Shown: positions 50,405-63,693 of the stretch, in pieces
Numbering within the stretch: the first letter of the stretch is position 1
Layout: each line of letters opens with the position of its first letter
DNA from: DASPKT01 sp035626475
Lineage (GTDB): Bacteria; Pseudomonadota; Alphaproteobacteria; Azospirillales; Azospirillaceae
Assembly: GCA_035626475.1 (NCBI GenBank)
Contig: DASPNP010000075.1
Span: 14,687 to 78,686, forward strand
DNA length: 64,000 nt
Direction of reading: 5' to 3'
Notes under the pieces: model-generated
The model's input: only the letters and a program-made list of their open reading frames with translations
What the model was told of the DNA's origin: nothing
Database searches by the model: none
Made by a program: the position numbers and the translations under genes

Positions 50405-53400
50405 TCAGCACGCGACGTTCAGCCTGGGTAGGACATAGGGATCGGCCGCGCAGGCCCGGTAGTTGGCGTCCAGCTCGGGTCCCATGAGGATCAGGGCGGC
50501 GATGCGGCGCACCATGCCCTGGACGTGCAGCGCCTCGTCCGGCTTCAGCGGCCGGCCCAGCAGCTTGTGCTCGCGGTAGCTCAGCCACTTCTTGACGACC
50601 TGGTAGCCGCCGATCGTGTAGGCCCAGACCCGCTCCGGCACCGCCGCCCAGCAGGTGGTGGGGTTCAGGTGCACGTCCAGGCAGTGCCCGCCCAGCAGCC
50701 GGAAGACCTCCCCTTCCGCCAGCCCAAGCGCCGCCCCCTCGTCGATCAGCGCCGCCCGCTCCTCCGCGGACCATTCCCGCGCCCGGGCGTCGCCCCGGCC
50801 CGGCATGCAGACGCCGTTCTGCCCGGCGTGGCCCCAGCCCGCCGTGACGCGGTAGTCCGGCCGGGCCGGTTCCGGCGTCCCGTCCCAATCGGTGGGCGGC
50901 GGCGCATCGTCCAGCAGATGGACGGCCCGGAAGACCGCCAACCGCGCGAGGCCGGGCCGCTCCGGCGGCAGGGTGACGCCCCGCACCGGCGTGCCGGGCT
51001 CCAGCAGGTCGGCCACCCGGCGACCCAGCGCGACCGACGCCTCCAGCCGCTCCGCCGTCGCGGGAAGGGGGATGCGGGGCCAGCCCTGGCGGAGGGCGGC
51101 GCCATTGTCTTGACGGTACGCCGGCGTGTTCATGACGGCAACCGTGTGGAGGAACAGGAAGTTGTCCTGGGCCGAAGTAGTGGGCGTGCCTCCTGGCGCC
51201 GCCCCAGCGAAAGCGGTGCTGATATGGAGAATAGGCGGAGCGTTCCCAATGGCCTTCGCGCGTCCGGTATCGACCAATTCCTGCTGCAACCCCTGGGCCC
51301 CGACTTCCGCCGGGGTGATGGGAGGAGAGAGCGAGAGAGCGGAAAGATAGGCTTGCGCCGCAGCCGATAGGTTTTCGCGGATCGTAGCATTGGTCCCATG
51401 GGCCAGCAGCGTGCCGTCCGGCCTGGGCGCGTAGCGGCTGGGAAAGAAGCTCGACAGTCCGCTGCCAAAGTTGTCTGCGAGATGCGCGACAACGTACCCC
51501 CGGTCGAAATCTTCCTTCGACTGCTTCTCCCGCGCCTCTATTGCCAGAGCCCCCGAAACCCGGGAGTCGAAGAATTCCTCCCGCTTCTCGTCCAGGAGCT
51601 TGGTTTCGGGTTCCCAATAGAGCCAGCGATTGTCGTAGGGCCTATATGAGTAGGGAACGATGATGCCAGAGTCGCTCGTCCTACCGAGCAGATGTCGACG
51701 AACTGTTTTGGGCTTGTACCGGGCCTGCTCCTCCATCACCCCCGGATACCGCTCAGCGATATCCGCATCGCTCAGTTCCTTGTTGAAGTAGTCCCTGATC
51801 CGCGCCTCCAGCCGGTCGCGGTCGATGTCCACCAGGAAGTCGTCGCGGCTGGTCTTCACGCCGGGAAAGCTGACGGGTATCAGGTCCGGCAAGGCGGGCC
51901 AGGCGGAATAGCCGGCATTGGCATTGGCGGGGAAGTAGGGCAGCCCCAGCGCCAAGGCGGGGACGACGGGGACGTAGCCCGGCTCCACCGGTTCGCCGGA
52001 GGCGAGGGCTTCGGCCAGTTCCTTCAGCCGGTCGCGCTTGTCCGCACCCCAGAAATGGCGGAAGCGCAGGGTGGCCGGGCCGGGCTCCAGGCTGGGATGA
52101 CGCTCGTGCCGGACCATCAGCCCGATGGCCGTGCCGACGCCGATGCCCTCGCGGTTCTGCTCGGTGGAGAAGATGGAGGGGTCGGGCAGGCCGTCCGGCG
52201 TGCGCTTGCCCGTCTTGAACTTGTCGCCGTTCAGGCAGTCGATCCAGATGCCGTCGAAGCTCTTCAGCAGGCGCTCGCGCATGCCGGTGAAGCTCAGCCC
52301 GTCCAGCCAGGAGTAATTGGTGATCAGGCAGACCACGCCGAAGCCGCTCTGCTCGGCGATGCGGCGCTCCGCCATGCGCCAGAAGCGGACATAGAGGTCG
52401 TTCAGTCCCTGCCCCTCCGGCGGGCGGACATGGCGCACCTGCCGGTAGACCGAGGTGAGCTCCCGCTCCTCGCGCGTGTCGCCGACGCCGGCATAGCCGT
52501 TGTAGGGCGGGTTGCCGATGACGACCCAGACCCGCGTGTCGCGTTTCAGCCGGTCGGCCTCCCGCATCTCCGCCTGCAGGTCGGGCATGGGCAGGGTGAC
52601 GGGATGGTCGTAGCGCTCGTCCCCGCCGGTCAGCGCGTTGGTCAGGACGATGCTGGCCCATTCGTCACGGTTGCGGGTGTGGCCGGTGTTGGCCGAGTCC
52701 AGCGGTGCGCCGAAGCGCTGCTGCAGCATCAGCGCCACCTGCAGGTGGGCCACGACGAAGGGCGCCGGCATGATCTCGAAGCCGTGGACGCGCTCCATGG
52801 CCGCGCGCTTGACCATCTCTCCCTTCAGCGCATCCGTCCCGTCCGCGCCGATGGTCCGGCCGATGCGGTCCAGCACCGCCAGGATGAAGCTGCCCGTGCC
52901 GCAGCAGGGGTCCAGCACATGGACCCGCTCGTCGGCCAGGCCGAGCTCGATGCCCAGCTCGTCGCGCAAGGCCCGGTCGACCCGCTCGACCATATAGTCC
53001 ACCACCTCGGGCGGGGTGTACCAGACGCCCAGCTGCTTGCGCAGCTCGGGGTCGAACGCCTCCAGGAAGGGCTCGTAGAAGTACTGGACGGCGTGGTCCT
53101 GGTGGAATCGGGTGAAGAAGGCCCGGCCGTCCACCCGGTTCAATACCTGCGCTGCCGTGTCCAGGATTTGCGGCACGCCAAGCCCGTCCAGCACGCCGGG
53201 ATTGTAGACCTGCTCGAACAAGCTGCGCAGGACCGGCAGCTTCATGTGCCAAGCGGCGCCGTAGGCGGAAAAGGTGGCGAGGGTCCGCTTGTCCGCTGGC
53301 GTCCTGTGCCAGATCACCCAGGCCGAGAAGAGGCCGTAGAACAGCGTCTGCACGAGGGTGGAATGGAAGAAGTGCAGGCCCTTCTTCGTGTCGAACTTGA

Positions 53401-54103
53401 TGCCGAGCGATGCTTCCAGGCTCTCCCGCACCAGCGCCAGCCGATCGAAGCGGCGATCCGGATTGTCCAGCGACAGGGAGGCGGCGGACTCCAGCAGCGC
53501 CAAGCAGTCCCGGGCGAAGGAGGCCAGGAACGCCGCGACGTCGCGGGGCTGACTGAGCGAGACGTTGTACAGCAGGGCACGGCGCAGGAACTCCAGCAGC
53601 CGCTGCTCCTTCTCCTTGGGCAGCGTACCGGGATGGGCGGCATAGCCCCAGAACTGATCCTCCGTATCGGCGAGGATGAACCGTTCATACTCCTTGAGGC
53701 GGCCGCCCGCGTCCTTGCCCAGGACGGCGAAGGCGCGGAAGTTGGTCACCAGCACCAGCCCGTAGCGCTCCCAGTAATCCGCCACCTGACGGGACCCGAC
53801 GATCTGGTCCAGCGGGATCGCCGGCGCCTTGGCCTCGACGACCCCGCGCTCGGGCAGCGGCGCCATGGGCGATGGAGCGCCGAGATCGTCGAAGGAGAGC
53901 TGACTGACGACGAACAGCCCGAAATCCGGCCGGCCCGCGCCCGCGTCCGCCAGCTCCTGCACGCAGAAGACCTTGGGCTTCAAGCCCTTACCGATCTCGT
54001 TGACCAGGGCCTGGAAGGCGCCGTAGAGCGACCGCTCCGGTGAGGCGGAGCGGGTGCCGCGGGCCTGGTGCAGGGCGGTGAGATAGGCATGGACGGGAGA
54101 CAT
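50405..54103 (-). CDS. Type ISP-like restriction-modification enzyme without helicase domain
   Basis: A 1232-residue protein. The N-terminal part has a possible PD-(D/E)XK nuclease core (GRPDFGLF...GVVEAKAPAI, residues about 65-110), then coupler helices. The adenine methyltransferase follows with motif I DPCCGTGSF (about 408) and motif IV NPPYNGY (about 545). The C terminus contains the type ISP target-recognition end (GGYQVVKKWLSYREHKLLGRPL). Typical LlaGI-type enzymes also have a helicase, which is absent here. It should be a single-chain restriction or modification system; activity is unproven. GGAGCGAG precedes ATG 54103. Confidence 0.87.
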   Translation of the reverse strand: MSPVHAYLTALHQARGTRSASPERSLYGAFQALVNEIGKGLKPKVFCVQELADAGAGRPDFGLFVVSQLSFDDLGAPSPMAPLPERGVVEAKAPAIPLDQIVGSRQVADYWERYGLVLVTNFRAFAVLGKDAGGRLKEYERFILADTEDQFWGYAAHPGTLPKEKEQRLLEFLRRALLYNVSLSQPRDVAAFLASFARDCLALLESAASLSLDNPDRRFDRLALVRESLEASLGIKFDTKKGLHFFHSTLVQTLFYGLFSAWVIWHRTPADKRTLATFSAYGAAWHMKLPVLRSLFEQVYNPGVLDGLGVPQILDTAAQVLNRVDGRAFFTRFHQDHAVQYFYEPFLEAFDPELRKQLGVWYTPPEVVDYMVERVDRALRDELGIELGLADERVHVLDPCCGTGSFILAVLDRIGRTIGADGTDALKGEMVKRAAMERVHGFEIMPAPFVVAHLQVALMLQQRFGAPLDSANTGHTRNRDEWASIVLTNALTGGDERYDHPVTLPMPDLQAEMREADRLKRDTRVWVVIGNPPYNGYAGVGDTREERELTSVYRQVRHVRPPEGQGLNDLYVRFWRMAERRIAEQSGFGVVCLITNYSWLDGLSFTGMRERLLKSFDGIWIDCLNGDKFKTGKRTPDGLPDPSIFSTEQNREGIGVGTAIGLMVRHERHPSLEPGPATLRFRHFWGADKRDRLKELAEALASGEPVEPGYVPVVPALALGLPYFPANANAGYSAWPALPDLIPVSFPGVKTSRDDFLVDIDRDRLEARIRDYFNKELSDADIAERYPGVMEEQARYKPKTVRRHLLGRTSDSGIIVPYSYRPYDNRWLYWEPETKLLDEKREEFFDSRVSGALAIEAREKQSKEDFDRGYVVAHLADNFGSGLSSFFPSRYAPRPDGTLLAHGTNATIRENLSAAAQAYLSALSLSPPITPAEVGAQGLQQELVDTGRAKAIGNAPPILHISTAFAGAAPGGTPTTSAQDNFLFLHTVAVMNTPAYRQDNGAALRQGWPRIPLPATAERLEASVALGRRVADLLEPGTPVRGVTLPPERPGLARLAVFRAVHLLDDAPPPTDWDGTPEPARPDYRVTAGWGHAGQNGVCMPGRGDARAREWSAEERAALIDEGAALGLAEGEVFRLLGGHCLDVHLNPTTCWAAVPERVWAYTIGGYQVVKKWLSYREHKLLGRPLKPDEALHVQGMVRRIAALILMGPELDANYRACAADPYVLPRLNVAC

Positions 54104-54186
54104 TGCTCGCTCCGGCTGTACGTTGTGCCGACTATGGCACATCGTGATCCGGAGTGGGAGATGCCAAGCCCTTGAACCAGCCTACG

Positions 54187-54218
54187 AAAAAGGCCGCCGG
54201 GTCGCCCCGGCGGCCTTC
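54187..54218 (-). terminator. Terminator after pnp
   Basis: Arms AAGGCCGCCGG / CCGGCGGCCTT pair perfectly; on the minus strand the hairpin is followed by TTTTTCG. It is 25 bases past the pnp stop codon and ends the translation-gene block. Confidence 0.88.
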
Positions 54219-54242
54219 TCCGTACTGGGACGGGTCCGCGCC

Positions 54243-56369
<2,127 letters not shown>

Positions 56370-56462
56370 CTCGATTGCCTTCTTTCCATCCGACACCCGG
56401 TCCCGCCCCGGATTGGGCGGCCGAGCCGGGGCCCATGTCGGCAGGCCCCGCGTTAGGAACGG

Positions 56463-56498
56463 AAACGGCCAGCCGGACCGCTGTCCGACTGGCCGTTC
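56463..56498 (-). terminator. rpsO-pnp intercistronic hairpin
   Basis: Arms AACGGCCAGCCGGAC / GTCCGACTGGCCGTT pair with one mismatch around a short loop. It lies after rpsO and before pnp. In E. coli such hairpins serve as a partial terminator and RNase III processing site; the same role is likely here. Confidence 0.8.
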
Positions 56499-56613
56499 CG
56501 TCGTTCGTTCATAACCCCGCCGGCGCTCCCGGCGTCACGCTCCCCCCGGCGGCCGATGGCGGCCGCGACGGCGGGGGCGTGAGGCGGTGGGCATCCATGC
56601 GGGCGGCCGTGCC

Positions 56614-56883
56614 TTAGCGGCGCAGGCCCAGGCGCTGGATCAGGGTGTCGTAGCGACCCTGGTCCTTGGCCTTCAGGTAGTCCAGCAGGCTGCGGCGCTG
56701 GCCGACCATGACGAGCAGGCCGCGGCGGCTGTGGAAGTCCTTGGCGTGGGTCTTCAGGTGGTCGGTGAGGTTGTTGATGCGCTCCGTCAGGATCGCGACC
56801 TGGACCTCGGGCGAGCCGGTATCGGTCTCGGCGGTACGGTACTCGGTGATGAGCGCCTGCTTGCGCTCTGCGGTGATCGACAT
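56614..56883 (-). CDS. rpsO: 30S ribosomal protein S15
   Basis: The full 89-residue S15: MSITAERKQALITEYRTAE, TGSPEVQVAILTERINNLTDHLKTH, KDFHSRRGLLVMVGQRRSLLDYL. It binds 16S rRNA early in small-subunit assembly. ATG 56883 follows GGAG; encoded between truB and pnp in the standard bacterial order. Confidence 0.98.
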   Translation of the reverse strand: MSITAERKQALITEYRTAETDTGSPEVQVAILTERINNLTDHLKTHAKDFHSRRGLLVMVGQRRSLLDYLKAKDQGRYDTLIQRLGLRR

Positions 56884-56897
56884 CGGGGTCTCCAATA

Positions 56898-57839
56898 TCA
56901 GAGGTTGAGGACGCGCACCGGGCGGATTTCCGCCCCCTCGACGCGGGCCAGGGCCACCGGGCGTCCGGCGGACATGGCGAGAACGGTGCCGTCGCCGTCC
57001 GCCAGCCCGGCCCGGAGCCCCTCGAGGCGGTCCAGGTCCTGCCGGCGCAACAGCGCCACCGTTTGTCCTTGTCGCAGTCGGTGCGCTTCCGCGTCCGTCA
57101 GGGCCAGGGCCGGGATGTCGTCCAGCGCGGTCTCGATCGGCAGCAGAAGTCTTTCGACCTCGGGGGTTTGCGCCACACGCTCCAGTTCGTCAAGGGAAAT
57201 CGCCCTGTCCAGGCCGAAGCGGCCGACCCGCAGCCGGCGCAGGGCGGAGACGTGGCCGACCGTGCCGAGCGCCACCGACAGGTCGCGGGCGAGCGAGCGG
57301 ATATAGGTGCCCTTGCCGCACTCCACCTCGAACTCGGCATGGTCGGCATCGGGCCGGCCGGTGAGGTGGAAGCCGTCGATGCGCACCCGGCGCGACTTCA
57401 GATCGACCGTCTCGCCGCCGCGCGCCAGGTCGTAGGCGCGCTCGCCGTCGACCTTGATGGCGGAGAACTGCGGCGGCACCTGCTCGATCAGCCCCTGGAA
57501 GGGGGCCAGCGCCGCCTCGATCTGTGCGTCGGTCGGGCGCGCGTCGCTGGTCGCCAGCACCTCGCCCGCCAGATCGTCGGTCGTGGTCGACTGGCCGAAG
57601 CGCAGGGTGAAGCGGTAGGTCTTGCCGCATTCCATGGCGTAGGCGACGGTCTTGGTCGCCTCGCCGAAGGCGATGGGCAGGATGCCGGTGGCGATCGGGT
57701 CCAGCGTGCCGCCATGGCCCGCCTTCTCCGCCTTCAGCAGCCAGCGCGCCTTCGCCATGGCCTGGGTGCTGGTCACGCCCGGCGGCTTGTCCAGCACCAG
57801 CCAGCCATGGAGCGGGATGCCCTTGCGCTTACGCGCCAC
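56898..57839 (-). CDS. truB: tRNA pseudouridine-55 synthase
   Basis: A 313-residue enzyme that makes pseudouridine 55 in the tRNA T loop. GWLVLDKPPGVTSTQAM and the catalytic GHGGTLDPIATGILPI with Asp47 are present, plus KTYRFTLRFG and GKGTYIRSLARDLSVALGTVGHVSALRRLRVG. The GTG start at 57839 overlaps the rbfA stop by 11 bases. Translation into upstream frame is spurious. Confidence 0.95.
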   Translation of the reverse strand: MARKRKGIPLHGWLVLDKPPGVTSTQAMAKARWLLKAEKAGHGGTLDPIATGILPIAFGEATKTVAYAMECGKTYRFTLRFGQSTTTDDLAGEVLATSDARPTDAQIEAALAPFQGLIEQVPPQFSAIKVDGERAYDLARGGETVDLKSRRVRIDGFHLTGRPDADHAEFEVECGKGTYIRSLARDLSVALGTVGHVSALRRLRVGRFGLDRAISLDELERVAQTPEVERLLLPIETALDDIPALALTDAEAHRLRQGQTVALLRRQDLDRLEGLRAGLADGDGTVLAMSAGRPVALARVEGAEIRPVRVLNL

Positions 57840-58329
57840 GGCCGCTTTCCCCGTCTGCCTCGTCAGCGCCGTCCATCTCCTCGGCGTCGAGATCGTCCTC
57901 GTCCTCGTCGCCATCCATCGGCACGCCCTCGCCGTCCAGGTCGCGGGCGACGTCCGGCCGGTGCAGGATGTCGTCGATGCGCTGGGCATAGTCGAAGGAG
58001 GTGTCGACCTGGAAGGACAGGCGCGGCGCGTAGGGCAGCCGCATCTCCTTGGCGACCTGGCTGCGCAGGAAAGCCGAGGCGCGGTTCAGCGCCGCCACCA
58101 GCTCACGCTTCTCGCCGCCCAGCGGCATGACGAAGGCGGTGGCGTTCTTCAGGTCGGGGCTGATCCGGACCTCGGAGACCGTGACGTTCAGGTCCATCAG
58201 CTCCGGGTCGCGGAACTCGCCGCGGCGGAACACGTCCGCCAGCACGTGGCGGATCTCCTCGCCGACGCGCAGCTGGCGCTGGGACGGCGCCTTGCCGGCA
58301 CGCTGGGCGGTGTCGCGCTTGCTTCTCAT
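57829..58329 (-). CDS. rbfA: Ribosome-binding factor A
   Basis: A 166-residue 30S maturation factor with a KH-like fold: QRQLRVGEEIRHVLADVFRRGE, then VTVSEVRISPDLKNATAFVMPLGG and LPYAPRLSFQVDTSFDYAQRIDDIL. The C terminus is a very acidic tail (about residues 135-160) that is not in the short E. coli form but common in alphaproteobacteria. Overlaps truB. Confidence 0.93.
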   Translation of the reverse strand: MRSKRDTAQRAGKAPSQRQLRVGEEIRHVLADVFRRGEFRDPELMDLNVTVSEVRISPDLKNATAFVMPLGGEKRELVAALNRASAFLRSQVAKEMRLPYAPRLSFQVDTSFDYAQRIDDILHRPDVARDLDGEGVPMDGDEDEDDLDAEEMDGADEADGESGRGA

Positions 58330-58450
58330 GGGAATATCCTCCGCACTCCCCGTCCGATCCGAACGGCGGCGCCACCTCTGGTTCGCAACAGGCGGTGCGC
58401 GGCTCCGCTCCCCGGACCGCCGTGGGGCGGGGGGAGCCGGAACGGGGATC

Positions 58451-58477
58451 GGCCGTCCGGGGTCGGACCGGACGGCC
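58451..58477 (-). terminator. Hairpin between infB and rbfA
   Basis: A perfect 10-base stem GGCCGTCCGG / CCGGACGGCC with a seven-base loop in the 182-base infB-rbfA gap. There is no T-run, so this is a weak terminator or an mRNA-stability element in the operon. Confidence 0.4.
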
Positions 58478-58511
58478 GGTTACAGTCCAAGATCGGGGAG
58501 GGCGGGGCGCC

Positions 58512-61271
58512 TTACAGCGCCCGCGCCACCTCTTCCAGCTCGAAGGCTTCGATGACGTCGCCCGGCTGGATGTTGTCGTAGTTCTCGAAGGCCATGCCGC
58601 ACTCGTAGCCCTCGCGGACTTCCTTGACCTCGTCCTTCATCCGCTTGAGCGTCTTCAGCGTGCCCTCGTGGATGACGACGTTGTCGCGCAGCAGGCGGAC
58701 GCCGGCGCCGCGCTTGACGGTGCCTTCCGAGACGCGGCAGCCCGCGACCTTGCCGACCTTCGTGATGTTGAAGACCTGCAGGATCTGGGCGTTGCCCAGG
58801 AAGCGCTCGCGCAGCGTCGGCTTCAGCATGCCGGTCAGCAGCGCCCGCACGTCGTCGATGATGTTGTAGATCACCGAGTAGTAGCGGACCTCGACGCCAT
58901 CGCGCTTGGCCAGCTCGCGGGCCTGCGGGTTGGCGCGGACGTTGAAGCCGACGATGATGCCCTTCGAGGCCGCCGCCAGGGTGACGTCGCTCTCGTTGAT
59001 GGCGCCCACGCCGGACTGCAGCACGCGGACGCGCACCTCGGTGTTGCTGCCGGTCAGCTTCTCCACGGCGCCCGTGATGGCCTCGATCGAGCCCTGCACG
59101 TCGCCCTTGATGACCAGCGGCAGTTCCTTCACCTCGCCGGCCTGGATCTGCTTGAACATCTGCTCCAGCGAGCCGCGCGCGGTGGCGGCAACCTGGGCCT
59201 CGCGCTTCTTGCGCTGGCGGAACTCGGTGATCTCGCGGGCTCTCGCCTCGCTCTCCACCACCGAGAACTCGTCGCCGGCCAGCGGCGTGCCGTTCAGGCC
59301 CAGGATCTCGACCGGGCTGGCGGGCTCGGCCTTGGCGACGTTCTGGCCGCGGTCGTTGACCAGGGCGCGGACACGGCCCCACTCGCCGCCGGCGACGACG
59401 ATGTCGCCCACCGCCAGCGTGCCGCGCTGCACCAGCACCGTGGCGACCGGACCGCGGCCGCGGTCCAGCTTGGCCTCGACCACCACGCCCTCGGCGGTGC
59501 GGTTCGGGTTCGCCTTCAGCTCCAGCACCTCGGCCTGCAGGAGGATGGCCTCCTCCAAGCGCTCCAGGCCCAGGCCGGTCTTGGCCGACACCTCGACGTC
59601 CAGCACCTCGCCGCCCATCTGCTCCACCACCAGCGAGTGCTGCAGCAGCTCCTGGCGGACCCGCTCGGGCTTCGCCGTGGGCAGGTCGCACTTGTTGATG
59701 GCGACGATGATCGGCACGCCGGCGGCCTTGGCGTGGTTCAGCGCCTCGACCGTCTGCGGCATGACGCCGTCGTCGGACGCCACCACCAGCACCACCACGT
59801 CCGTGACGTTGGCGCCGCGGGCGCGCATCTCGGTGAAGGCGGCGTGGCCCGGCGTGTCGATGAAGGTGATGCGCGAGCCCGACGCCAGCTGCACCTGGTA
59901 GGCGCCGATGTGCTGGGTGATGCCGCCGGCCTCGCGGCTGGCGACGTCGGTCTTGCGCAGCGCGTCCAGCAGCGAGGTCTTGCCGTGGTCGACGTGGCCC
60001 ATGACGGTGACGACCGGCGGCCGCGGACGCAAATCCTCGGCGCGATCCTCGTCGCCCCGCACGCCGATCTCGACGTCGGCCTCGGAGACGCGGCGCGGCC
60101 GGTGGCCGAACTCGGTCACGATCAGCTCGGCCGTGTCGGCGTCGATGTTCTGCGTGATGGTGGCCATCACGCCCATGCGCATCAGCGACTTGATCACGTC
60201 GGCGCCGCGCTCCGCCATGCGGTTCGCCAGCTCCTGGACGGTGATCGCTTCGGGGATGATGACGTCTCGGGTCACTTTCTGCGTTTCCTGACGGCCGATC
60301 TGGCGCAGACGCTCACGCTCGCGGGCACGGCGGAGCGCCGCGAGGCTGCGGCCGCGCTGGCCGCCCTCGTCGTCCAGGGCCTGCGAGATGGTCAGCTTGC
60401 CGCGGTTGCGGCGGTCGGCGCCCTTCGGGGCGGCCGGCGCCTTGGCCGGAGCCTTGGCGGGAGCCTTGTTGACGCCGCCGGCGCCGCGGCGGGCACCGCC
60501 ACCGCGGCGGCCGTCATCCTCCTCGTCATGCGCCGGCGCCGCGGGGGCGACGGGGCCGCGGGCCGTGACCGGCTCCTCGGTGGTGCGGGTGCCGGGACGC
60601 GCCGGGCCGCCCGGACGGGCATCGTCGCGACGGCGGTCGTCGGTGGCCGGACGGCGCGCGGCCTCCGCCTCGCGGCGGGCGGCCTCGGCCTCCTGGCGGC
60701 GCTTCTCCGCTTCGGCGGCGGTCTGGCGCTCGGCCTCCTGGATGCGGCGCAGCTCCTCCATCTCGCGGCGGCGCAGCGTCTCGTCGTCCAGCGGCTCGTC
60801 GGAGACGGGCTCCTCGACGGCCGGGGCGGCAGCCTCGGCGGCGGCGGCCTCGGCGGCCTCCTGCGCGGCGGCGGCCTCGGCCTCGGCGCGGAGCTCCTGC
60901 TCCAGCAGCTCCTCGGCGGCGCGGCGGTCGCCGTCCTTCACGGCGTTGCGCAGGGCGCGCAGGCGCGACTCCCGCTCGTCGTTGGTCAGCTGGCGCGGAC
61001 CGGCGCTGCGCTGGGCAGGGCCTCCGCGGCCGCCGCCGGCACCGCCCTCGGCGGCCTGGCGCGCGGCGGCGCCGCCGTCGGCCACGCCCGGGACGGCGCC
61101 CTTCTCGAAGGTGCGCTTGCGCTTGACCTCGACCGTCACGACCTTGCTCCGGCCATGCGAGAAGCTCTGGCGCACGGATCCCGCGTCCACCGTCTTGGTC
61201 AGCTCGAGCTTGCCCTTGCTGGACAGGCTCAAGACTTTCTTGTCGCGGTTCTGGTCGTTCGTGTCAGTCAT
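58512..61271 (-). CDS. infB: Translation initiation factor IF-2
   Basis: A 919-residue GTPase that places initiator tRNA on the 30S subunit. The N-terminal 340 residues are charged Ala/Glu/Arg-rich (IF2-associated domains and coiled coil). The G domain has GHVDHGKTSLLDALR, DTPGHAAFTEMRARG and NKCDLP; C-terminal domains II-IV are complete, ending in YECGMAFENYDNIQPGDVIEAFE. Starts at ATG 61271 after GAGGAAG. Between ylxR and rbfA, as in most bacteria. Confidence 0.97.
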   Translation of the reverse strand: MTDTNDQNRDKKVLSLSSKGKLELTKTVDAGSVRQSFSHGRSKVVTVEVKRKRTFEKGAVPGVADGGAAARQAAEGGAGGGRGGPAQRSAGPRQLTNDERESRLRALRNAVKDGDRRAAEELLEQELRAEAEAAAAQEAAEAAAAEAAAPAVEEPVSDEPLDDETLRRREMEELRRIQEAERQTAAEAEKRRQEAEAARREAEAARRPATDDRRRDDARPGGPARPGTRTTEEPVTARGPVAPAAPAHDEEDDGRRGGGARRGAGGVNKAPAKAPAKAPAAPKGADRRNRGKLTISQALDDEGGQRGRSLAALRRARERERLRQIGRQETQKVTRDVIIPEAITVQELANRMAERGADVIKSLMRMGVMATITQNIDADTAELIVTEFGHRPRRVSEADVEIGVRGDEDRAEDLRPRPPVVTVMGHVDHGKTSLLDALRKTDVASREAGGITQHIGAYQVQLASGSRITFIDTPGHAAFTEMRARGANVTDVVVLVVASDDGVMPQTVEALNHAKAAGVPIIVAINKCDLPTAKPERVRQELLQHSLVVEQMGGEVLDVEVSAKTGLGLERLEEAILLQAEVLELKANPNRTAEGVVVEAKLDRGRGPVATVLVQRGTLAVGDIVVAGGEWGRVRALVNDRGQNVAKAEPASPVEILGLNGTPLAGDEFSVVESEARAREITEFRQRKKREAQVAATARGSLEQMFKQIQAGEVKELPLVIKGDVQGSIEAITGAVEKLTGSNTEVRVRVLQSGVGAINESDVTLAAASKGIIVGFNVRANPQARELAKRDGVEVRYYSVIYNIIDDVRALLTGMLKPTLRERFLGNAQILQVFNITKVGKVAGCRVSEGTVKRGAGVRLLRDNVVIHEGTLKTLKRMKDEVKEVREGYECGMAFENYDNIQPGDVIEAFELEEVARAL

Positions 61272-61383
61272 TCGTATCCGACTTCCTCGCCGTGGAACCC
61301 GGTGCCCCTGCACCGGGCGTTCGGCCCAATTCATCCAACGCGCTACTCAAACCCACTCGGTACTCGAACCCACTCCGGGCCGC

Positions 61384-62067
61384 TCAACCCCTCGGCCTGC
61401 CGCCCGAGAGCGCGGCCAGCCGGCCCGCCTCGCGCTTCAGCCGCTGGGCCAGAGGCCCGCCGGCGAGGACGGCGTGAACCGCCTCGTCGCGCCCCAGCGC
61501 CCGGCCCAGCTCGGCCCTGTCGAACAGGTCCACCACTGTAACCCCGGGCGCCAGCGCCGTCAGCTTATCCCTGCCGTCGGCGGCACCATCGGCCGCCTCC
61601 AGCCGGAGACCGACGCCGCCGGACTGGGCCACGCGGCCCGACCTCAGCGACATCGCCACCTTCTCGAAGCCGGCGATCGCCTGACCGCCGCGCCGCGCCA
61701 GCCCGACCAGCTCGAGACAGCGGCGCCGGACCTGGTCCCGCGTGCGCTCCAGCAGATCGGCCGGCGGCTTCACCGGCCGGCGGGCGGCCTTGGCGAAGAG
61801 GCCCTTGGACAGGGCCTTTTCAACCAATGCCGGGTCCGCCGTCAACCAAAGCCCGCGTCCGGGCAGGGTTTCCTCCACGTCGGGGACGACCGAACCATCG
61901 GGCGCCACGACGAAGCGGACCATGCCGTCCTTCGGGCCGACCGTCCCGGTGGCGATGCAGCGCCTGAGCGGACTGGACTTGCCGCCGACCGCCTCCGCCT
62001 CGCCTTCCGGCAGCAGCGACGCGTCGTCGGACCCGTCCGGTCCCTGGTCCCCGGCAGCCTCACCCAT
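61384..62067 (-). CDS. YlxR/L7Ae-like RNA-binding protein
   Basis: A 227-residue two-domain protein: an N-terminal YlxR (DUF448) domain (SSPLRRCIATGTVGPKDGMVRFVVAPDG, and GRGLWLTADPALVEKALSKGLFAKAA) and a C-terminal L7Ae-type domain (RCLELVGLARRGGQAIAGFEKV, AQSGGVGLRLEAADGAADG). YlxR-type proteins bind nucleic acid and may modify transcription or ribosome assembly. ATG 62067 has GAGGAG; a start at 62088 is possible. Fusion to L7Ae is usual in alphaproteobacteria. Confidence 0.87.
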   Translation of the reverse strand: MGEAAGDQGPDGSDDASLLPEGEAEAVGGKSSPLRRCIATGTVGPKDGMVRFVVAPDGSVVPDVEETLPGRGLWLTADPALVEKALSKGLFAKAARRPVKPPADLLERTRDQVRRRCLELVGLARRGGQAIAGFEKVAMSLRSGRVAQSGGVGLRLEAADGAADGRDKLTALAPGVTVVDLFDRAELGRALGRDEAVHAVLAGGPLAQRLKREAGRLAALSGGRPRG

Positions 62068-62095
62068 GGGGCGGCTCCTCAACTCCATGCTCGGC

Positions 62096-63604
<1,509 letters not shown>

Positions 63605-63693
63605 CGAAGCGAACCCTAGTTCTCGTTCGGCCCGCCGGGGCGGGCGAATTCAGGTGGCGTTTCCGGCTCGTCTTGCGGTCGGCGCGGGCCTTC

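Noticed and set aside
51692..54043. 783-codon plus-strand ORF opposite the restriction-type gene
   Set aside because: It is low-complexity (His, Gln, Gly, Ala, Asp-rich) shadow sequence that overlaps a clear gene on the other strand; no family features.
58395..61541. 1048-codon plus-strand ORF opposite infB
   Set aside because: High-GC shadow of infB with repetitive Leu/His/Asp/Ala composition; no start signal or domain.
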